The notes under the pieces were generated by a model. It was not told where the DNA came from, did no database searches, and saw nothing but the letters and a program-made list of their open reading frames with translations. From contig JAJPGV010000030.1 in assembly GCA_021325635.1 (NCBI GenBank), positions 62,001 through 126,000 on the forward strand: a DNA stretch of 64,000 nt, written 5' to 3'. The stretch's first letter is position 1. Every line of letters begins with the position of its first letter. Source of the stretch: Chloroflexota bacterium (GTDB lineage Bacteria > Chloroflexota > JAJPGV01). Below, one piece after another: positions 10,635 through 19,142 of this stretch. The position numbers were made by a program, and so were the translations under genes.

Positions 10635-10641
10635 CAAGCAC

Positions 10642-11094
10642 ATGGAGAGCCCCTTCGAGCGCCACCTGTTCGTATGCACCTCCGGCGAATACTGTCCCCA
10701 CGTTGACGGGGACTCGCCCACCATCCACGCTGCTTTCAAGGCGGCCGTGGCGCAAGCCGGGCTGCGAGGCAAGGTTCGCGTAAACAACAGCGGCTGTCTC
10801 GATCAGTGCGGCCATGGGCCGAACGCGGTGGTGTATCCGGAGGGCGTGTGGTATTCACACCTGACGCTCGAAGATGTGCCGGAGATCGTCGAGTCACACC
10901 TCAAGAACGGTAAGCCTGTCGAGCGCCTGATGTATCATCCCGCCAAGGCCGGGGCCAACAAGCTGCAGCGCGACGACGACCACAAGCGCTGCGCTGGCCA
11001 GGTGGACGGCTGCCGCGCCGACTGGCCCACGATCCCGTTCGATGATCCCCGATCGGGCCTGCCTGTGCAGGAGGAATCGACGGCAAGCTCTTAA
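10642..11094 (+). CDS. Thioredoxin-like [2Fe-2S] ferredoxin
   Basis: A 150-residue protein with four Cys in the pattern of thioredoxin-fold [2Fe-2S] ferredoxins: FVCTSGEYC near the N-terminus and NNSGCLDQCGHGPNAVVYP in the middle. These proteins act as electron carriers or subunits of larger oxidoreductases. The segment VWYSHLTLEDVPEIVESHL and GKPVERLMY is the usual C-terminal part. About 50 further residues with HKRCAGQVDGC form an unusual tail with two more Cys. The start at 10642 follows GAGGAG about 10 bases upstream, at the end of the previous gene. Confidence 0.85.
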   Translation: MESPFERHLFVCTSGEYCPHVDGDSPTIHAAFKAAVAQAGLRGKVRVNNSGCLDQCGHGPNAVVYPEGVWYSHLTLEDVPEIVESHLKNGKPVERLMYHPAKAGANKLQRDDDHKRCAGQVDGCRADWPTIPFDDPRSGLPVQEESTASS

Positions 11095-11097
11095 GAG

Positions 11098-11973
11098 CTA
11101 GCCGGCGATCTTCGCGAGCTCGGGTTCGAGCTCTTCCTTCAAGGTCGGGCCTTCGAACTTCGCGGTGATGATCCCATCGCGATTGATGAGGAAGATCCAC
11201 GGCTCCGTCCTTATACGCCATTCTTCGACCGTCGGCGCCAGCCGCTGCGTCTTAGGGTCGGCATAGATCTCGATGTGGATAAAGCCGATCTTGTCGCGCC
11301 ATTGCGGCTCTAATGATTGGACGAGCTGCACTTCCGGCCCGCACACTCGCGACGTGCAATAGGCTGGTGTGGCAAAAATAACGAGCATGGGTTTGTGCTC
11401 GCCTATGCCATCCGCAATGCGCAAATCATGCATGTCGTCGGGGGGCGTGCCCGAATCTATCTCGGAGATATCCTGCACGTCCGAGGCTATTTTGTTGTGA
11501 CTGGGTATGGCCTTGGAGCCCACTTTTGGTGTTGCAGCTTCAGGGTGAACTTGGAAATTAGCGCGCGTCGTATGCGTAGAGCCATCGGCAATGGTGGCAT
11601 CGACCTGCAATCCCCAGTCGCCTGCTTCGTCAAAGCTTGGATAGGCCACGTAGACGCCCTTGTTGCCCGTGGTGTCGTTGAAATCTTTGCCTAAGAAAAC
11701 GGCGTCCGCCTCGCCTTTCTTAACCGCTTGTCCGCCGTTCAGCAGCTTGAAGAAGCTGAAATGAGCCTTCGCATCGACCACCGGTCTATCCTGCTCATCG
11801 AGCAAACCAACGGTAAAGCGGTCCGTGCCTGGCACCAGGTCAGATTGGACCGGTAAGGCCGTCCAGCCCGCGCCGCTCTTGGGCGCCTGAGCGATTGATC
11901 TTGGCTGAGCCGCTCCCCCGCAGGCCGCAAGCATTCCCGCCAGGGCCAGAAGCCATGCGCGGCGAAATCGCAT
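11098..11973 (-). CDS. Lipoprotein with thioredoxin-like domain
   Basis: A 291-residue exported protein. The signal peptide ends in the lipobox LAAC, so it is a lipoprotein. Residues about 25-130 form a beta-rich module and about 185-290 a thioredoxin/SCO-like fold with PAYCTSRVCGPEV, a C-x4-C pair where thioredoxin has CxxC. A role in extracytoplasmic disulphide or copper handling is possible but not proven. The start at 11973 puts the signal peptide at the N-terminus and has TATGCT 7 bases upstream. Codon use looks less GC-rich than in neighbours. It converges on the ferredoxin operon. Confidence 0.75.
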   Translation of the reverse strand: MRFRRAWLLALAGMLAACGGAAQPRSIAQAPKSGAGWTALPVQSDLVPGTDRFTVGLLDEQDRPVVDAKAHFSFFKLLNGGQAVKKGEADAVFLGKDFNDTTGNKGVYVAYPSFDEAGDWGLQVDATIADGSTHTTRANFQVHPEAATPKVGSKAIPSHNKIASDVQDISEIDSGTPPDDMHDLRIADGIGEHKPMLVIFATPAYCTSRVCGPEVQLVQSLEPQWRDKIGFIHIEIYADPKTQRLAPTVEEWRIRTEPWIFLINRDGIITAKFEGPTLKEELEPELAKIAG

Positions 11974-11980
11974 TGCTAGC

Positions 11981-11986
11981 AGCATA
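11981..11986 (-). promoter_or_regulatory. -10 box of lipoprotein gene
   Basis: TATGCT on the minus strand 7 bases before the ATG at 11973; it supports this start over the upstream in-frame ATG at 12063. Confidence 0.45.
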
Positions 11987-12139
11987 CTACAGGTAAGTTT
12001 GACGAAATTCCTGCGAGCTTGCTTGGTTAATGTGGCGGCGCATGCGTCTTTGAAGAATCGCACAGCGACAAAGGGAAGCTCTTATTGTTGATCTGCGCGT
12101 GGACTTATGACAGGGAGCGCTCGCACTAGTGCCTGTGCG

Positions 12140-12145
12140 TATAAT
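12140..12145 (+). promoter_or_regulatory. -10 box of hypothetical gene
   Basis: TATAAT 8 bases before the ATG at 12154, with no ribosome site between them. Confidence 0.5.
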
Positions 12146-12153
12146 CAGCGCTT

Positions 12154-12588
12154 ATGAAGATCGTTGAACGACTATCCGACTTTCCCAAGAAGATCGCATT
12201 GAGAGGCTTGCAGCTCGAGGCCTTTCAGGCTTTGCAAAACGTCGATCCACAGAAGCCGGTAATTAAGATCGCTCCGGATGGTCAGAACGTAGCAGCCATC
12301 AAGAGGGCTTTCGCTGCGGCGGCCAAAGTCTTGGGGGGCTCAGTTGAGACTCGCAATGCCGAAGACGGTTCGATACTCGTCAAATGGTCCGCTACACCTC
12401 GGGTGAGAGGCAGGCGAGGAGCCGCGCAAAAAGCTAAGCCTCAGCATTCCGAAGAGGCTGTCGATCGCGAAGCCAAACGGCTGTGGGCGCTCAAAGGCGA
12501 AGCTGGCTCCTACGAAAGCGCTTCGCAAGACGCTAAGCGAAAATACGTCATCTCCGCCAAGCGCAATCTGTCGCGGGCACGCGGTTAG
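12154..12588 (+). CDS. Basic hypothetical protein
   Basis: A 144-residue protein I do not recognise. The first 85 residues look like a small alpha/beta domain ending in ILVKWSATP. A basic linker (RVRGRRGAAQKAKP) follows, then a helical, Lys-rich C-terminus. The charge suggests nucleic-acid or ribosome contact, which is only inference. It is less GC-rich than its neighbours, as is the lipoprotein gene beside it, so the pair may have been acquired. A consensus -10 box 8 bases upstream supports it as a real gene. It converges on the helicase gene. Confidence 0.65.
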   Translation: MKIVERLSDFPKKIALRGLQLEAFQALQNVDPQKPVIKIAPDGQNVAAIKRAFAAAAKVLGGSVETRNAEDGSILVKWSATPRVRGRRGAAQKAKPQHSEEAVDREAKRLWALKGEAGSYESASQDAKRKYVISAKRNLSRARG

Positions 12589-15044
12589 CGGGCCGAGCGG
12601 CGCTCCAGACTGTCCTTCGCCGCCACGACCTTTTCGCAGATCATGCCGTAGTGCGGCAGGTTGACGGTGGCCTTTTCCAGCTGCCGCAGCAGGTTGGCGG
12701 TCTTCGAAATGTGGCTGGCCACGTCGCCTTCGTCGGCGTCGTAATACTCACATAGGGCGCCAAAGGGCGTGCCCTGGCACCACTGGTAGATCAGGTTCGG
12801 ATACAGCGGCCGGATGACCTCGGTCTCGACTTCCCCGAACTCCTCCTCCAGCGCCTGGATCTCCTCGCCGAGCTCCTGCACGGTAGTTCGCAGCGATCGC
12901 AGCCGCCCGCCCAGCTCTCGCCGTAGCCGGCGGTCCTGTCCGGGGCGCTGCCGGTCGGCGCTGGCAAACCAGCCAATGACCTCAGCCAGCTCGTCTGGCG
13001 CAAGCCGATCCAGCTCGTGGCGGTCGATCAGCTCGGCCAGCTGAAGCGCGGCGCCGTCGAAAATTCCGCCAAGCAACCGCGCCTTGTCCTGGTCGCGATC
13101 GTCGCCGATGTAGCCAAGGGCGTCGAGGGTGGCCTCGATCACCGCCAGCTCCCGGCCCTGGCGCGCCTGCAGCTGGCGCTGGAGCTGGGCCAGCCGGTTC
13201 TCCAGCATCTCCTGCTCCTTGCCCAGCTGGGCAAGCCGTTGGGCGTCGTGTCGGTGCTCTTCCAGCCGGCTGCAGGTCACGCAGGGCGATTGCTTGATCT
13301 CGCTGTCGAGCCGCAGCGCTTCGTGGGACAGCGTTTGCAGGCGCTCCTGCGCGGCATGGATGCGGCGCTGCAGCACTGGGTCCCACTGCCGGCCGCGCAG
13401 CTTCTTGTTGCGCTGCTGCAGCTCCTTTTCCTCATGAGTGATACGCGAGCGGTCCAGCAGGGCCATGTCGTACTGCCGCAGCGGATTGCCGCGATAGCCG
13501 AAGAAGCAGTTCGGCGAGCTGGCGGGGAACTTGCTCCTGATCGACCCTAGCTCCGAGCGCACGGCGTCGAGCCGCTTCTGCAGCCGCTCTCCCTGCCCGT
13601 TGAGCTGGTGCATCAGGAAGCTGCGGCGCACGATCTCCTCGGCTGAGTTCGGCCCGTAGGAATCGATCAGGTTGAGGTACGAGTTGTAGGTCACCGAAAA
13701 GGCCGAGTCGACCGGCTCAGCGGGCGCCGTGAGCAGCTGTGCGACGCCTTCGAAGGGCATCCAGGGGTCGGCCACCACCACGACGTGGCCCAGCACGTCC
13801 TTGCCGCGCCGTCCGGCGCGTCCGGCCATCTGATGGAACTCGCGCGCCGAAAGCTGCCGGTGCGTCTCGCCGTCGAACTTGGTGATGCGAGGCAGAACCA
13901 CCGTCCGCGCCGGCATGTTCACCCCCAACGCAAACGTCTCCGTGGCAAACAGCGCCTGGATGAAGCCGCGCCCGAAGAGATCTTCGACCAGCTCCTTGAG
14001 CTCCGGCAGCACGCCGGCGTGGTGGAAGGCCACGGCCGACTGCAGGCAGCCCGTCAGCCGGGCGGTCTGCGCCAGATCCTGCATGTCGCTCGGCAGGCTG
14101 GCCAGACAGCGCTGCACGGCCTCGTCGATGCGTGACCGAATGAGCGGCGGCGGCGCGGGCAGCGCGCCCGAGACGTCGATCGCGGCGCGCTCGGTGTCCT
14201 TGCGAGAGAACAGGAAATAGAGCGCCGGCGTCATGTCCTTTTCGGTCAGCGTTTCCAGGACTTCGACCGCCCCGGTAACGGGCCCTCTGCGCCGGCGCCG
14301 CTGCCAGCTCTCGTCGCTGGAGCTGACGTCGCGGTAGCGGTCGTAGCTCTCCAGCTCCATGAGCTTGCGGTTGGGCCGCCCGTCCGGGCGCAGCGCCGGG
14401 TGCAGCTCGCCGAGGGTGAAGTAGTGGTAGCGCAGGGGAACCGGTCGAGTCTTGTCGACCACCACCTTCACTTCGCCGAAGACGTCCCGGATCCAGCTCG
14501 CCAGCTCGTCGATGTTGGTCATGGTGGCCGACAAGCACACCACCTGGATGTCCTTGGGACAGAGGATCACCGCCTCCTCCCAGACGCGTCCGCGGTCACG
14601 GTCGGCCAGATAGTGGAACTCGTCGAAGATGAGGCAGGACACTGATTCGATGCGGCTCAGGTCGCGGACCACCAGCATGTTGTGAAAGATCTCGGTGGTC
14701 ATGACCAGCACCGGCGCGTCCTCGTTCAACGTTTGATCGCCGGTCATGATGCCCACACGCTCCGGGCCGAAAAGCTGCCCGAAGTCGCGGTATTTCTGGT
14801 TCGACAGCGCCTTGATGGGCGACGTGTACAGCACCGACTTGCCGGCGTTCAGCGCGCGCGCGATGGCCGCCTCGGCAACGACCGTCTTGCCCGCGCCGGT
14901 CGGCGCCGACAGCAGCAGCGACAGTCCGTGGTCGATGATGTCTATCGCTTCGGACTGAAAGGGGTCGAGCGCGAAGGGATACGAAAGGCGGAAGGCTGGC
15001 GCGGCCGGGCCGAGGCTGAGCTGGCGGCCCGCGGCTGGGGGCAT
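12585..15044 (-). CDS. Ski2/Mtr4-like DEAD/DEAH RNA helicase
   Basis: A large superfamily 2 helicase of about 819 residues. The motor has the Q-like region FALDPFQSEAI, Walker A SAPTGAGKTVVAEA, SPIKALSNQK, DEFHY (motif II), SATMTN (III), FATETFALGVNMPARTVV (V) and MAGRAGRRGKD (VI). A long coiled-coil insertion follows, then a DSHCT-type C-terminal domain (VIRPLYPNLIYQWCQG onward). Relatives include bacterial HelY, and the family unwinds structured RNA for decay or processing. ATG at 15044 is chosen; an in-frame TTG at 15071 is possible. Its 3' end overlaps the hypothetical gene on the other strand by 4 bases. Confidence 0.92.
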   Translation of the reverse strand: MPPAAGRQLSLGPAAPAFRLSYPFALDPFQSEAIDIIDHGLSLLLSAPTGAGKTVVAEAAIARALNAGKSVLYTSPIKALSNQKYRDFGQLFGPERVGIMTGDQTLNEDAPVLVMTTEIFHNMLVVRDLSRIESVSCLIFDEFHYLADRDRGRVWEEAVILCPKDIQVVCLSATMTNIDELASWIRDVFGEVKVVVDKTRPVPLRYHYFTLGELHPALRPDGRPNRKLMELESYDRYRDVSSSDESWQRRRRRGPVTGAVEVLETLTEKDMTPALYFLFSRKDTERAAIDVSGALPAPPPLIRSRIDEAVQRCLASLPSDMQDLAQTARLTGCLQSAVAFHHAGVLPELKELVEDLFGRGFIQALFATETFALGVNMPARTVVLPRITKFDGETHRQLSAREFHQMAGRAGRRGKDVLGHVVVVADPWMPFEGVAQLLTAPAEPVDSAFSVTYNSYLNLIDSYGPNSAEEIVRRSFLMHQLNGQGERLQKRLDAVRSELGSIRSKFPASSPNCFFGYRGNPLRQYDMALLDRSRITHEEKELQQRNKKLRGRQWDPVLQRRIHAAQERLQTLSHEALRLDSEIKQSPCVTCSRLEEHRHDAQRLAQLGKEQEMLENRLAQLQRQLQARQGRELAVIEATLDALGYIGDDRDQDKARLLGGIFDGAALQLAELIDRHELDRLAPDELAEVIGWFASADRQRPGQDRRLRRELGGRLRSLRTTVQELGEEIQALEEEFGEVETEVIRPLYPNLIYQWCQGTPFGALCEYYDADEGDVASHISKTANLLRQLEKATVNLPHYGMICEKVVAAKDSLERRSAR

Positions 15045-15139
15045 GTCAGCTTCAGTACCCGGTTCGATCAAGCTCTTGGCTCAGAATGGGCGATGAGTCA
15101 ATGCTAGCGCCCCCGGCCGATTGCGCCGGTAGCGCTCGG

Positions 15140-15145
15140 TATACT
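15140..15145 (+). promoter_or_regulatory. -10 box of tatC operon
   Basis: TATACT 9 bases before the ATG at 15155. It supports that start over the upstream in-frame start at 15086, which would put the box inside the gene. Confidence 0.55.
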
Positions 15146-15154
15146 CGCCCCGAG

Positions 15155-15916
15155 ATGGGGGTTGCTGAGTTAGCGCAGCCAGTGGTTTCGCCTGTGGAGG
15201 ACGAAGCGGGCGAGAAGACCATGACCATCATGGAGCATCTGCAGGAGCTCCGCTTCCGCCTGGCCTTTTCGGCAGGCGCCGTCGTGGTGGGCATGATTCC
15301 GGGCTGGTTCCTCAACGACTGGCTGCTGGGCGTCCTGCGCCAACCGATCGAAGGAGCGGGCAGCGATCAGAAGCTGTACTTCTTCGGCCCGGTCGACAAG
15401 TTCATGCTGCATCTGAAGATGACGGCGGTCCTGGGCGTGGTCATCTCGCTGCCGATCCTGCTGTATCACACCTGGGCCTTCATCGCGCCCGGGCTGACCA
15501 AGAAGGAGCGCCGGCACAGCGTGCCGTTCGTGGGATTGGGGCTGGTGCTCTTTGCCGCCGGCGCCTACACCGGCTATCGCATCTTGCCGCTGGCCATGAC
15601 CTTCCTGCTGGGCTTCGCCGACGACAACCTCACCCCGCTGCTGGACGCCAGCAAGTACCTGAGCTTCGTGGGCATCATCCTGCTCGTCTTCGGCGTCAGC
15701 TTCGAGCTGCCATTGGTGCTGCTGTTCCTGTGCCAGCTTGGGGTCATCAGCTCGGCCTGGCTCGTCCAGAAGCTGCGCTACGCCATCATCATCATCTTCA
15801 TCGCTTCGACCATCATCACGCCCGGCGCCGACCCGATTTCGCCCATCGTGCTCGGGACGATCATGAGTGGCCTGTATCTGCTGGCCATCGGCCTGGCCAA
15901 AATCATGGGCAAATAG
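15155..15916 (+). CDS. tatC: Sec-independent translocase subunit TatC
   Basis: Twin-arginine translocase core subunit that binds RR signal peptides. The family start motif is MTIMEHLQELRFRL, followed by six hydrophobic segments and the conserved periplasmic FFGPVDKFMLHLKM and cytoplasmic FIAPGLTKKERR, with the Glu needed for signal-peptide binding. The 253-residue length is normal. No tatA or tatB is visible in this window. The next gene starts 13 bases after its stop. Confidence 0.95.
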   Translation: MGVAELAQPVVSPVEDEAGEKTMTIMEHLQELRFRLAFSAGAVVVGMIPGWFLNDWLLGVLRQPIEGAGSDQKLYFFGPVDKFMLHLKMTAVLGVVISLPILLYHTWAFIAPGLTKKERRHSVPFVGLGLVLFAAGAYTGYRILPLAMTFLLGFADDNLTPLLDASKYLSFVGIILLVFGVSFELPLVLLFLCQLGVISSAWLVQKLRYAIIIIFIASTIITPGADPISPIVLGTIMSGLYLLAIGLAKIMGK

Positions 15917-15929
15917 CCCGCCGCCGGCG

Positions 15930-17495
15930 ATGACGGCTGGTCTTCTCTTCGGCTGCCTGGTACCCCACCCGCCGGTGCTGCTGCCCGAGGTGGGAGGCGG
16001 GATGGCGTCCGAGGTGCTGCCGACCGTCGAAGCCATCGAGCGCCTGGGCCGGCGAATAGCCGAATACGAGCCGCAGACGTTGGTGCTCGTCAGTCCTCAC
16101 GGCCCCCTGCAGCGAGGCAGCATGGGCGTGGGCATGGCCCCCAATGCGCAGGGAGATTTCGCCAACTTTCGGGCGCCTCAGGTGAAGATCGGGGCGTCGT
16201 GCGACACCGAGCTGGCCGACGCCATCCGCCGGTCGTGCGAGCGGATCGTCATACCGGTGATGCCGGTCGATCATCTGACCAGGGACGGGCTCGACGGCAG
16301 CATGTACTGGCTGGATCACGGCGCCGCCGTACCCCTGCACTTCCTGCTGCCGCTGTTGGGCAACGTGCGCGTCGTGCTGCTCGGGTTCTCCTATCTCCCC
16401 CGGGCGACGCACAAGACCTTCGGAGCGAGGATTGCCGAAGCCTGCGCCGCCATTGGCCGCCGTGCCGTATTCGTGGCGAGTGGCGACCTGTCGCACCGCC
16501 TCAGCCACTCGGCGCCGGCCGGCTATGACCCGCTTGGCCAGGTGTTCGACGAAGAAGTTGTCGCCGGTCTGGCCGGCGCCGATTGGGATCGGATAAGCAA
16601 CTTGCCAGAGCATGTGGTGGAGCGGGCCGGTGTGTGCGGCTACCTGCCGATCCTGATGCTGGCCGGGGCTCTGGGCGACGCGGTGGAAACGCGCCTGCTT
16701 TCCTATCAATGTCCGTTTGGAGTCGGATACGCGGTGGCCCAGGTGGAGCAGGCGCTATCCTCCGCTGCCCTTGGGACGGCCGTCGCGGCGCCCGAAGCCT
16801 CCCGGCCCGCTTCCGACGTGTCCGCTCCAGGGGAGGCCATGCTGGCCGAGGCCAACGCCGCGGCTGCCGTGGCGCCCCGAGATGCGCCGGCGGCGCTTCG
16901 CCAGGCTCAGCTCGCGCTGGGCCGCGTTCCGGACGATGAGCCCCTGGCCAGTCGGCAGGATCAGCAGCTGGCCGCCGCCGTTCTCGCCCTAGCGCGTGCC
17001 AGTTTGGAGTCCCACGTGCGCACCGGACAGCGTCCCGAGCCGCCGGCGGAGCTGGCCGAAGAGCTGATGGCCAGCCGAGCCTGTTTCGTCACCCTCCGCC
17101 TGAACGGCCAGCTGCGCGGCTGCATCGGCACGATCGTGCCCACGCAGCCGCGGCTCGCCGCCGAGGTGATCGACAATGCCATCGGCGCCGGAACGCGCGA
17201 TCCGCGGTTCCCGCCGGTGGCCGCCACCGAGCTGGCCGGCCTGGCCTATTCGGTCGACGTCTTGAGCGAGCTGCAGCCGGTGTCATCGCTGGAGGGGCTC
17301 GACCCTGCCCTCGATGGACTGGTGGTTCGCCAAGGTCTGCGTGTCGGGGTCTTGCTGCCCGGCATTCCCGAAGTGCGGGACGCTCGGCAGCAATTCGAGC
17401 TGTGCTGCCAGAAGGCCGGCATCACCGGCGGCGAGAGCGTGGAGCTGCTGCGCTTCAGCGTCACTCGCTATGCGGAGCCCGGAGCCGAGCACTGA
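15930..17495 (+). CDS. Fused LigB/MEMO-type and AMMECR1 domain protein
   Basis: A 521-residue fusion. The first 280 residues belong to the class III extradiol dioxygenase/MEMO superfamily: VPHPPVLLPE, SPHGP, LDHGAAVPLHFL and ASGDLSHRLS supply His and Asp at the expected metal site. An Ala-rich linker of about 60 residues follows. The last 190 residues form an AMMECR1 domain with the hallmark LRGCIGT and GTRDPRFPPV. These are two of the three parts of the AmmeMemoRadiSam system; the radical SAM partner is not adjacent. The function of the system is not settled. It follows tatC closely and is probably in its operon. Confidence 0.88.
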   Translation: MTAGLLFGCLVPHPPVLLPEVGGGMASEVLPTVEAIERLGRRIAEYEPQTLVLVSPHGPLQRGSMGVGMAPNAQGDFANFRAPQVKIGASCDTELADAIRRSCERIVIPVMPVDHLTRDGLDGSMYWLDHGAAVPLHFLLPLLGNVRVVLLGFSYLPRATHKTFGARIAEACAAIGRRAVFVASGDLSHRLSHSAPAGYDPLGQVFDEEVVAGLAGADWDRISNLPEHVVERAGVCGYLPILMLAGALGDAVETRLLSYQCPFGVGYAVAQVEQALSSAALGTAVAAPEASRPASDVSAPGEAMLAEANAAAAVAPRDAPAALRQAQLALGRVPDDEPLASRQDQQLAAAVLALARASLESHVRTGQRPEPPAELAEELMASRACFVTLRLNGQLRGCIGTIVPTQPRLAAEVIDNAIGAGTRDPRFPPVAATELAGLAYSVDVLSELQPVSSLEGLDPALDGLVVRQGLRVGVLLPGIPEVRDARQQFELCCQKAGITGGESVELLRFSVTRYAEPGAEH

Positions 17496-17634
17496 GCAGC
17501 GTGGGTTGAACCGCTACCAGCGCCGCCGCTACGGGCCGGCCAGACGGACCCCCGTGCGCGCTGTCAGATGGCAGATCTACCTGCTGGTGATCGCGATCCT
17601 CATCGTCCTGCTGTACTACCGGGTGCTGCGGTAG
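17470..17634 (+). CDS. Small single-pass membrane protein
   Basis: A 54-residue protein starting inside the end of the AMMECR1 gene. After a basic N-terminal half (LNRYQRRRYGPARR) comes a clear transmembrane helix, WQIYLLVIAILIVLLYY, near the C-terminus. The positive-inside rule puts the N-terminus in the cytoplasm. The 26-base overlap with the upstream gene suggests translational coupling. The hydrophobic helix is the main evidence that it is real. It overlaps the 3' end of rluD on the other strand. Confidence 0.5.
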   Translation: MRSPEPSTEQRGLNRYQRRRYGPARRTPVRAVRWQIYLLVIAILIVLLYYRVLR

Positions 17635-18523
17635 GCGCCGGCAGGGTAGCCAGGAAGGCGCGAAGGTCGTCTGGAAGTGGCGATTCCAGCTCGATCCACT
17701 CACCGCTGGTCGGCTGGTAAAAGCCCAGGCGGGTGGCGTGGAGAAACTGCCGGGGTAAGCCGGGCAGCTTGCGGTGGCCGTAGAGCTGGTCACCCGCCAC
17801 AGGATGACCCGTGAACGCGAGATGGACGCGGATCTGGTGCGTGCGGCCTGTGACCGGCTTCACTCGGACGAGCGTCAAGTCTCCGCGATAGTCCTCAACC
17901 TCGTAGTGGCTCACGGCCTCCCGTCCGCCGCGAACGACGGCCATGCGTTTACGCTCGGTGGGGTGCCGGCCTACCGGCGCCTCGATTCGTCCCTGCGCAG
18001 GCTTCAGCCTGCCCTCGACCAGCGCCAGGTACTCCTTTCGGATGCGGCGGTCCTTGATCTGGCGTGCCAGCTTGAGCATGGCCGCGTCGCTCTTGGCGAC
18101 TATCAGCAGACCGGACGTGTCTTTGTCCAGGCGATGCACGATGCCGGGCCGCAGGTCGCCTTTCAGGCCCTTGAAGTCCCGCCAGCGGGCCAGCAGGGCG
18201 TTGACCAGCGTCCCCTGCTGATGTCCGGGTGCTGGGTGAACGACCAGCCCGGCGGGCTTGTCGATGACCAGGAGATCGGCGTCTTCGTACACCACGTTCA
18301 GCGCGACGGCTTCCGGCCGCAGATCCACGGTCCTTGGTTGGGGCAGCTCGACCGTGATCGCCTGGCCGGCGTCCAGCCGCGCGCTGGGACGCGCAACCTG
18401 GCCGTCCACTCTCACCTGGCCGTCCGCGATCAGGCTTTGCAGGTGCGAGCGGGAGAGCGCCGGCAGCGCTTGGGCCAGCCAGCGATCCAGCCGCTGTCCG
18501 GCGCCCTCAGCCGTGACCGTCAG
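17600..18523 (-). CDS. rluD: RluD-type 23S rRNA pseudouridine synthase
   Basis: Makes pseudouridine in large-subunit rRNA. The catalytic core has VVYEDADLLVIDKPAGLVVHP, GIVHRLDKDTSGLLIVAK with the catalytic Asp, and GRTHQIRVHLA. The first GTG (18415) would remove most of an N-terminal S4 RNA-binding domain (QRLDRWLAQALPALSRSHLQ), which is in frame and intact upstream. That frame has no ATG, GTG or TTG back to a stop; CTG at 18523, just before the domain, is the best candidate. lspA ends 55 bases upstream, and lspA-rluD is a widespread operon. Confidence 0.93.
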   Translation of the reverse strand: MTVTAEGAGQRLDRWLAQALPALSRSHLQSLIADGQVRVDGQVARPSARLDAGQAITVELPQPRTVDLRPEAVALNVVYEDADLLVIDKPAGLVVHPAPGHQQGTLVNALLARWRDFKGLKGDLRPGIVHRLDKDTSGLLIVAKSDAAMLKLARQIKDRRIRKEYLALVEGRLKPAQGRIEAPVGRHPTERKRMAVVRGGREAVSHYEVEDYRGDLTLVRVKPVTGRTHQIRVHLAFTGHPVAGDQLYGHRKLPGLPRQFLHATRLGFYQPTSGEWIELESPLPDDLRAFLATLPAPTAAPGSTAGR

Positions 18524-18578
18524 CGATTCGGGGCGAGCGGCTGCCGGCGCCGGCCCCTGTGCGCCGCCGGAGGGAAAG

Positions 18579-19142
18579 CTACTTGGCTCGATCGGTGTCC
18601 GGGTGAAGCATCAGATAGCCAGCCAGCACGATGATGCCAACGACGATAGAGCTGTCGGCGATGTTGAACCAGGGCCAACGCAGGCTGCCGATGCCGACGT
18701 CGATGAAGTCGACGACGTAGACGTGCTGGAAGCGGTCGATCAGATTGCCGATCGCGCCCCCGAGTTGCATCCCCAGGCAGGCGATCAACAGGTGGTTGTC
18801 GCGAGGCAGATAGCGGTAGTAGCCCGCGGAGACGACCACCACGACCAGCGCGATGACGACGTACAGGATGCCCTGATTCTGCAGCACGCCGAAGGCGGCG
18901 CCGGTGTTGTGGCTGAGCGAAAAGCGCAGGAAGTCCCCGACGACAGGCACTGACTGGCCAGGGGCTTCCGCCAGCCGCGTCTCGGCCAGGTTCTTGGTGA
19001 TCCGGTCGACGATGGCGACCAGTGCGGCCACAGGCAGAATGACCGGAAGCATCGATGCCAGCGACCGCCGAGGCCGCCTGGCGTTTGGAGTTGAGACCTG
19101 GTCCTTAAGCTCGGGCGAGCTCGAGGACAACTCGCTCGCCAT
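18579..19142 (-). CDS. lspA: Lipoprotein signal peptidase II
   Basis: Membrane aspartyl protease that cleaves prolipoprotein signal peptides; the window encodes several lipoproteins. Four hydrophobic helices are visible with the family motifs SHNTGAAFG, GGAIGNLIDR (first catalytic Asp), VDFID and WPWFNIADSSI (second catalytic Asp). The ATG at 19142 gives 187 residues and overlaps the end of ileS by 38 bases; an in-frame ATG at 19052 directly before the first helix is also possible. The ileS-lspA-rluD order is widely conserved. Confidence 0.96.
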   Translation of the reverse strand: MASELSSSSPELKDQVSTPNARRPRRSLASMLPVILPVAALVAIVDRITKNLAETRLAEAPGQSVPVVGDFLRFSLSHNTGAAFGVLQNQGILYVVIALVVVVVSAGYYRYLPRDNHLLIACLGMQLGGAIGNLIDRFQHVYVVDFIDVGIGSLRWPWFNIADSSIVVGIIVLAGYLMLHPDTDRAK

